This document shows, one piece after another, positions 23,920-28,394 of a stretch of 28,394 nt of DNA. Positions within the stretch are counted from its first letter, which is position 1. Every line of letters begins with the position of its first letter. Below the pieces are notes generated by a model that saw only the letters and a program-made list of their open reading frames with translations, made no database searches and was not told the origin of the DNA. Where the stretch lies: the NCBI GenBank assembly GCA_040905145.1, contig JBBDSC010000154.1, positions 1 through 28,394 on the forward strand, given 5' to 3'. This DNA comes from DATGMS01 sp040905145 (GTDB lineage Bacteria > Bacteroidota > Bacteroidia > Cytophagales > Cyclobacteriaceae). A program made the translations under genes and the position numbers.

Positions 23920-26460
23920 TTAATCTAAATTGTTTGGTTCGTGAGTTTGATTATCTTCATTTTGTGAATTGGGATCAATGTCATCATCCATAGGAATGGC
24001 ATCTTCTATTTCCTCAATCTTTTTTAATTTTTCAACCGAGGATATTTCATCATTTTCACCCAATTTAATAAGCCTTACACCTTGAGTTGCCCTTCCCATC
24101 ACCCTAAGAGCTGATACAGGGGTCCGAATGGTAATGCCCGATTTATTTATAATCATCAAATCATCCGAATCCACCACTTCTTTAATGGCCACAAGACCTC
24201 CGGTTTTCTCGGTGACGTTCATGGCTTTTACCCCTTTGCCCCCTCTATTGGTGATCCTGTAAGCTTCCAAGAGGGATCTTTTCCCGTATCCTTTCTCAGA
24301 AACCACCAATAATGTGGCATCTTCCCTTGACGCACAAACCATGCCAATTACATCTACGTGCTCCTTTTCCAGATTAATGGCTTTTACGCCCGTCGCTGTT
24401 CTGCCCATCGGCCGGACCTTGGACTCATGGAAATGAATGGCACGTCCCGAACTGGCAGCTATGATGATATGGTTATCCCCATTGGTCATTTCCACATTGA
24501 TCAATTGATCATTTTCCCTGATATTCAGGGCAATAATGCCGTTGACCCTTGGCCGGGAATATTGTTCCAAAGTGGTTTTTTTGATAATTCCCCGTTTGGT
24601 CACCATTACCAGAAAATTGTTGTTGATATAATCCGCATCTCCAAGATCATTCACTTGAATAATAGACCTGATCCTGTCATCACTTGGGATATTGATCAAA
24701 TTTTGTATTGGCCTTCCCTTGGAGATTTTATTTCCCTCTGGGATAGCATAAGTTTTTAACCAGAATAATTTTCCCTTATCCGTAAAAATCAGAAGATAAT
24801 TATGGGTGGATGCGGTAAAAAGATACTCAGTAAAATCATCTACTTTGGTGGAGACACCCCTTGATCCTACTCCCCCCCTACTCTGGGTCCTATATTCTCT
24901 AAGTGCTGTCCTTTTTATATATCCATGATGAGAAACGGTGATAATAACCTCCTCATTGGGAATCATATCCTCATAATTGAAATCTTCAGCGTTATGCTCA
25001 ATGGTAGTCCTTCTCTCATCTGCATACCGGCCCCTCATCTCCAACAACTCGTCCTTGATGATTTGCATTCTTTTTTCTTCGCTTCCTAAAATTTCTTTTA
25101 GTTCCTCGATCAATTTCATTAAATCATCATACTCATTCTGGATTTTTTCCCTTTCCATTCCAGTGAGACGTTGTAGCCTCATGTCCAAAATGGCCCTGGC
25201 CTGGATTTCACTTAATTCAAACTTCTCCATTAATCCCGTACGGGCGGTTTCGGGATCCCTGGAGCTTCTTATCAGGCTGATTACTTCATCCAAATGATCG
25301 AGGGCTACCAGATAACCCTCTAATATATGCGCCCTTTTCTCAGCTTCCCTTAGCTCATATTCCGTCCTTCTAATGACGACTTCATGCCTATGATCCACAT
25401 AATGGACAATCAGATCTTTTAGGTTGAGTGTGAGGGGCCTTCCTTTTACCAAAGCCACATTGTTCACACTGAAAGAGGTCTGAAGTTGGGTATGTTTATA
25501 AAGATTGTTTAAAACAACATTTGAAACGACATCTCGCTTTAATTCATAGACGATCCTCATACCCTGTCGGTCGGATTCATCCCTAATGGCAGAAATCCCA
25601 TCCAGTTTTTTTTCAGTGATCAACTGGGCGGTTTTTTCTACCATCCCCGCTTTATTGACCAAATATGGAATCTCTGTAATAACGATCATTTCCTTTCCGG
25701 AATCCTTTATTTCCACAGCGGCTTTTCCACGCATGATCACCCTTCCCCTACCGGTTTCAAAGGCAGATTTCACCCCATTGTAGCCATATATGATCCCTCC
25801 CGTGGGGAAATCAGGGGCAATGATATGCTCCATTAGCTCCGCAATGGTTATTTCGTTGTTGTCTATATAAGCAACAATTCCATCAATCACCTCCCCCAGG
25901 TTATGTGGGGCCATATTTGTGGCCATTCCTACCGCAATTCCAGAAGCCCCATTAAGTAAGAGAGCTGGGATCTTGGCGGGCAATACCACAGGTTCTTTCA
26001 AGGAGTCATCGAAATTTAGCTGGTAATTGACCGTCTCCTTGTTGATATCAACCAATAATTCCTCAGCAATGCGCCTCAACCTTGCTTCTGTGTAACGCAT
26101 GGCTGCCGGATTATCACCATCTACGGACCCGAAATTTCCTTGCGGATCCACCAGGGGATATCTTAACGACCAGGGCTGTGCCATCCGTACCATACTTTCA
26201 TAAACGGCCGAATCCCCATGAGGATGGTATTTACCTAATACCTCTCCCACGATCCTAGCTGATTTCTTGTAAGGTTTGTTGTGTGAAACACCTAATTCCT
26301 GCATACCGAAGAGTATTCTTCGATGCACGGGTTTTAACCCGTCCCTAACATCCGGCAATGCCCTGGAAACAATAACAGACATCGAATAATCGATGTATGC
26401 ACCGCGCATTTCATCCTCAATGTTAATGGGTATAATATTCTCGTTTTCGCCTTGAGCCAT
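23920..26460 (-). CDS. gyrA: DNA gyrase subunit A
   Basis: The 846-aa protein is the breakage-reunion subunit of DNA gyrase, which introduces negative supercoils with GyrB. The N-terminal domain shows SRALPDVRDGLKPVHRRIL, the quinolone-binding region HPHGDSAVYESMVRMAQ (Ser84, Glu88) and the catalytic Tyr123 in AAMRYTEARL. A coiled-coil segment and a six-bladed C-terminal DNA-wrapping domain follow. The latter begins with RTQSRGGVGSRG at about residue 527, a GyrA-box variant (QxRGGxG) that favours gyrase over topoisomerase IV ParC. The acidic tail (IPMDDDIDPNSQNEDNQ) is common in Bacteroidota GyrA. Ser84 is the drug-sensitive residue type. The gene is intact, which argues against uniformly poor sequence in this window. 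Confidence 0.98.
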   Translation of the reverse strand: MAQGENENIIPINIEDEMRGAYIDYSMSVIVSRALPDVRDGLKPVHRRILFGMQELGVSHNKPYKKSARIVGEVLGKYHPHGDSAVYESMVRMAQPWSLRYPLVDPQGNFGSVDGDNPAAMRYTEARLRRIAEELLVDINKETVNYQLNFDDSLKEPVVLPAKIPALLLNGASGIAVGMATNMAPHNLGEVIDGIVAYIDNNEITIAELMEHIIAPDFPTGGIIYGYNGVKSAFETGRGRVIMRGKAAVEIKDSGKEMIVITEIPYLVNKAGMVEKTAQLITEKKLDGISAIRDESDRQGMRIVYELKRDVVSNVVLNNLYKHTQLQTSFSVNNVALVKGRPLTLNLKDLIVHYVDHRHEVVIRRTEYELREAEKRAHILEGYLVALDHLDEVISLIRSSRDPETARTGLMEKFELSEIQARAILDMRLQRLTGMEREKIQNEYDDLMKLIEELKEILGSEEKRMQIIKDELLEMRGRYADERRTTIEHNAEDFNYEDMIPNEEVIITVSHHGYIKRTALREYRTQSRGGVGSRGVSTKVDDFTEYLFTASTHNYLLIFTDKGKLFWLKTYAIPEGNKISKGRPIQNLINIPSDDRIRSIIQVNDLGDADYINNNFLVMVTKRGIIKKTTLEQYSRPRVNGIIALNIRENDQLINVEMTNGDNHIIIAASSGRAIHFHESKVRPMGRTATGVKAINLEKEHVDVIGMVCASREDATLLVVSEKGYGKRSLLEAYRITNRGGKGVKAMNVTEKTGGLVAIKEVVDSDDLMIINKSGITIRTPVSALRVMGRATQGVRLIKLGENDEISSVEKLKKIEEIEDAIPMDDDIDPNSQNEDNQTHEPNNLD

Positions 26461-26556
26461 AAATAAAATTCCTCAACAATAAGCTTGCAAGATAAGAAAA
26501 AGAATAAGCTTTTAAAATATAAAATACCTTCAAAAACCTTATTTAAGGAATAAAGA

Positions 26557-27591
26557 TTACCATTGTCCCACTTTCCTGTTCTGCAAATTCCAAATGGAAC
26601 TTCCCCTGTATTCCACCCCGTTATGTATGTGCTTCATTACTACACCGCAACCACCAACCTTACATCTTTTGGTTCCCGGGATATTAATGGAAAGCCCAAA
26701 GTTGATGGTAAATAAATTCTGATGTAGATTTTGCATTTCCAATACCTCCAAATTATCGTGGGTCACCGTTCTATTATAGGATAAGGTGGTAAAACTTACT
26801 GTGGGCTTAATAAATATTTTGGTGTATTCGGAAAATTCCCTTTCAATCCTGAAGCCAACGCCATAATAAGGCTCGGTAACAGATAAATGACTGTCATACG
26901 CTTTACTGAGATTTAAAGAGCCATATTCTCCTTCGAGGATAAAGTGCCAGGGATAATTTTGGCGGATGCGCTGCTTTAATTCCGATTGCATATAAAAATT
27001 ATTGCCAGAGTAATTTCTATATCTCCAATTTAAAAATAAAACGCGTCTCCTGGCGTCATACAATACCAGACCAAAAGTACCATATAGCTTATCAAAAGTA
27101 TAGGTAGTTCCTTCCAAGCTGAATTGATGATCCCCTGCACTTAGGTTTTTAATCATTCCAAATTCTTTACCATATCCTCCTCCAATGGTGAAAATCCCGA
27201 ACATATCAATTCTTACCCCTGCATTGACAGGGAAAGCATATTCATCCCCTATAAAGGTTTCCTGATTTTCGTCCCCTATTTCAATGGGTCTTTGTGGGTC
27301 AGAAATATTTTGTATCGGATAGTCCTCAGGTGTCAGACTTGAAAAATCTAAACTGTTCTGGTGAAATCCAGCCCCTGTCGAGATTTCAAAACTGAACTTA
27401 CTGATGGCATTCCGGAAGACATTTCCCAAGTCACTCTCGCTTTTTCTATTGCTTATTTTTCTTTCAATGCCAAAAATGTCCTCTTGTGCGGAGGATTTCA
27501 GGGGAAAAAGAACAGATAAAAATAACAGGGTCAATCCTATCCTTATTATTCTAGAACAGTCAAACATTTTACCAAATTTTTGTGACAACAT
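26557..27591 (-). CDS. Outer-membrane beta-barrel-like protein, unknown function
   Basis: The product is up to 344 aa; an internal Met9 (MFDCSRIIRIGLTLLFLSVL) may be the real start. A signal peptide ends near KSSAQ. The mature part alternates aromatic and polar residues with short turns (FSFEISTGAGFHQN, FTIGGGYGKEFGMI, VLFLNWRYRNYSGNNFYMQS, YYGVGFRIEREF, LFTINFGLSINIPG), as in an outer-membrane beta-barrel. The end CKVGGCGVVMKHIHNGVEYR is Cys/His-containing and unusual for a barrel C-terminus. I do not recognise a specific family. It is downstream of the terminator at 27613-27653 and about 100 bases upstream of gyrA on the same strand. Confidence 0.82.
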   Translation of the reverse strand: MLSQKFGKMFDCSRIIRIGLTLLFLSVLFPLKSSAQEDIFGIERKISNRKSESDLGNVFRNAISKFSFEISTGAGFHQNSLDFSSLTPEDYPIQNISDPQRPIEIGDENQETFIGDEYAFPVNAGVRIDMFGIFTIGGGYGKEFGMIKNLSAGDHQFSLEGTTYTFDKLYGTFGLVLYDARRRVLFLNWRYRNYSGNNFYMQSELKQRIRQNYPWHFILEGEYGSLNLSKAYDSHLSVTEPYYGVGFRIEREFSEYTKIFIKPTVSFTTLSYNRTVTHDNLEVLEMQNLHQNLFTINFGLSINIPGTKRCKVGGCGVVMKHIHNGVEYRGSSIWNLQNRKVGQW

Positions 27592-27612
27592 CTAATGAAT
27601 TCATAACGAACA

Positions 27613-27653
27613 AAAGCAAAAAAAACCTCATCCAATGAGGTTTTTTTTGCTTT
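27613..27653. terminator. Perfect 18-bp bidirectional terminator
   Basis: AAAGCAAAAAAAACCTCA (27613-27630) pairs perfectly with TGAGGTTTTTTTTGCTTT (27636-27653) around TCCAA. It terminates the minus-strand gene ending at 27671. Confidence 0.93.
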
Positions 27654-27670
27654 AAGAAAGGCAACCTATT

Positions 27671-28189
27671 TTAAGCTTTTGGATCAGATGCTTCCTCATC
27701 AGTTGGAGTTCTTTTTTCTTTCAGCTCAGTGGTTAATGAATCTACCTTTTCTTTAATTTCTGGGTCTTCTTTATAAGCTTTATTGACCTTGTTGTAAGTA
27801 GAGATCCCTAAAATTTCATCATTCTTTATCAAATTGATCTTCAATTCTCTTACCTCATCACTTAATGAACTCATAAAGCTTAAAATTTCATCATAAGCGG
27901 TTTTCTCTTCAGGTGTAATTTCTATTTCCGTTAGTTTCTCCTCGTCTCCCCAGGCAGCTTTTATTTCATTGTACCTTCCTGCATCAATGACCTCGTTATT
28001 CTTGATCATATCCACCAACTCCTCATTTTTCATTTCATAAAACGCCATTACAGAATCTTCCATTGTAGCGAACTTTATCAGTTCTTCTTCTGTAATTTCC
28101 TCTTCTGCCTCTTCCGCATCTTCTTGTGCATATACACTTACATTCAATAGCCCTGCCATAAGGAAAGCCAATACAAATAATTTTTTCAT
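27671..28189 (-). CDS. Exported DUF4168-like protein
   Basis: From ATG 28189 the protein is 172 aa with a signal peptide (KKLFVLAFLMAGLLNVSVYA). The frame extends 9 residues further to 28216, but those precede the signal. The mature protein is very acidic at first (EDAEEAEEEITEEELIKFA). It then has two related helical units: MIKNNEVIDAGRYNEIKAAW and LIKNDEILGISTYNKVNKAY, each followed by an acidic dE-xK segment. This resembles the DUF4168 pattern, which is uncharacterised. It is probably periplasmic. It is followed by a perfect terminator, so it is a single-gene unit. Confidence 0.82.
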   Translation of the reverse strand: MKKLFVLAFLMAGLLNVSVYAQEDAEEAEEEITEEELIKFATMEDSVMAFYEMKNEELVDMIKNNEVIDAGRYNEIKAAWGDEEKLTEIEITPEEKTAYDEILSFMSSLSDEVRELKINLIKNDEILGISTYNKVNKAYKEDPEIKEKVDSLTTELKEKRTPTDEEASDPKA

Positions 28190-28394
28190 GCTCTTTACCT
28201 TTTTTGAATTAATCATGCACCAATAAACTTTATTAATATTTCTTTCACAAGAAAAATTGCAAAAAATAAGCGAATTTATTATTTGGGATCAAATAAGAGG
28301 ACAAATAAAGGACAAATGTTAATGGTTATCGGTACTTTGTTCTACTATATAACTCAATGTATTGAGAATATCAGTTAATTTTATGCAGCTTTTT
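28190..28394. other. Right-edge intergenic region with repeat unit
   Basis: No gene is seen. 28321-28334 (AATGGTTATCGGTA) is identical to the reverse complement of 18993-19006, suggesting a dispersed short repeat family. A short inverted pair CTCAAT/ATTGAG lies at 28352-28365. Confidence 0.45.

Noticed and set aside
24358..25783. Plus-strand open frames inside gyrA
   Set aside because: They are antisense shadows of a strongly conserved gene with no features of their own.

Overview
The window looks like chromosomal DNA of a member of the Bacteroidota, most likely Cytophagales (Cyclobacteriaceae-like). The evidence is a SusC/SusD-type locus, TAnnTTTG-type -7 promoter boxes, a bVLRF1-type release-factor homologue, DUF4230/DUF5675/DUF2911/DUF4168 proteins, and gyrA followed directly by a TPR gene. 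I see no rRNA, tRNA, CRISPR array, transposase or integrase. A 100-N gap at 21021-21120 is flanked by two identical 55-bp copies, so this is a draft assembly. Some broken genes may therefore be assembly errors.

Layout. 324-6046 (+) is a tight four-gene operon, and it is the best candidate for an undescribed system. It encodes a two-TM protein with a partial DUF5675 domain; a polytopic membrane protein carrying a DUF3380-type N-acetylmuramidase plus an Amidase_3-type amidase; a DUF4230 lipoprotein; and a single-TM protein with a second, split DUF4230-like domain. Genes 2/3 and 3/4 overlap by ATGA. The parts resemble a phage lysis cassette (holin-like hairpin, endolysin-like enzyme, lipoprotein plus inner-membrane partner) placed on a chromosome. 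The amidase lacks its expected catalytic Glu. 6058-6177 (-) is a 39-aa membrane micro-protein gene.

6321-8322 (-) is a wrecked susC-susD pair: about the first 500 codons of susC, with two frameshifts, are joined directly to the last ~165 codons of susD. 8696-11708 (+) holds a Gfo/Idh/MocA oxidoreductase, a DinB-family protein, a DUF2911 lipoprotein and a small charged conserved protein. 12099-16208 (+) is one large hybrid sensor kinase (GAF-PAS-PAS-PAS-GAF-HisKA-HATPase-REC-REC-Hpt) split by two compensating single-base frameshifts. 16328-17269 (-) is a UDP-glucuronate decarboxylase. A 38-aa Lys-rich gene (17674), a secreted NIPSNAP protein (18123) and a secreted protein of unknown function (18992, -) follow.

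19835-21850 (-) is a proteostasis cluster read right to left: HEAT-repeat protein, a broken Hsp20 fragment, a CbpA-like DnaJ protein across an assembly gap, and an Hsp20 missing its alpha-crystallin core. Divergent from it, 21908-22615 (+) encodes a bVLRF1 peptidyl-tRNA hydrolase-like protein, probably for ribosome quality control. 22694-28189 (-) contains gyrA with a downstream TPR protein, an outer-membrane beta-barrel protein and a periplasmic DUF4168-like protein.

Several genes in one window (susC/susD, two hsp20 genes, probably the DUF5675 gene) have lost internal or terminal segments, and two genes have single-base frameshifts. This is either real decay or a systematic assembly problem. 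Each case is listed separately so it can be checked.
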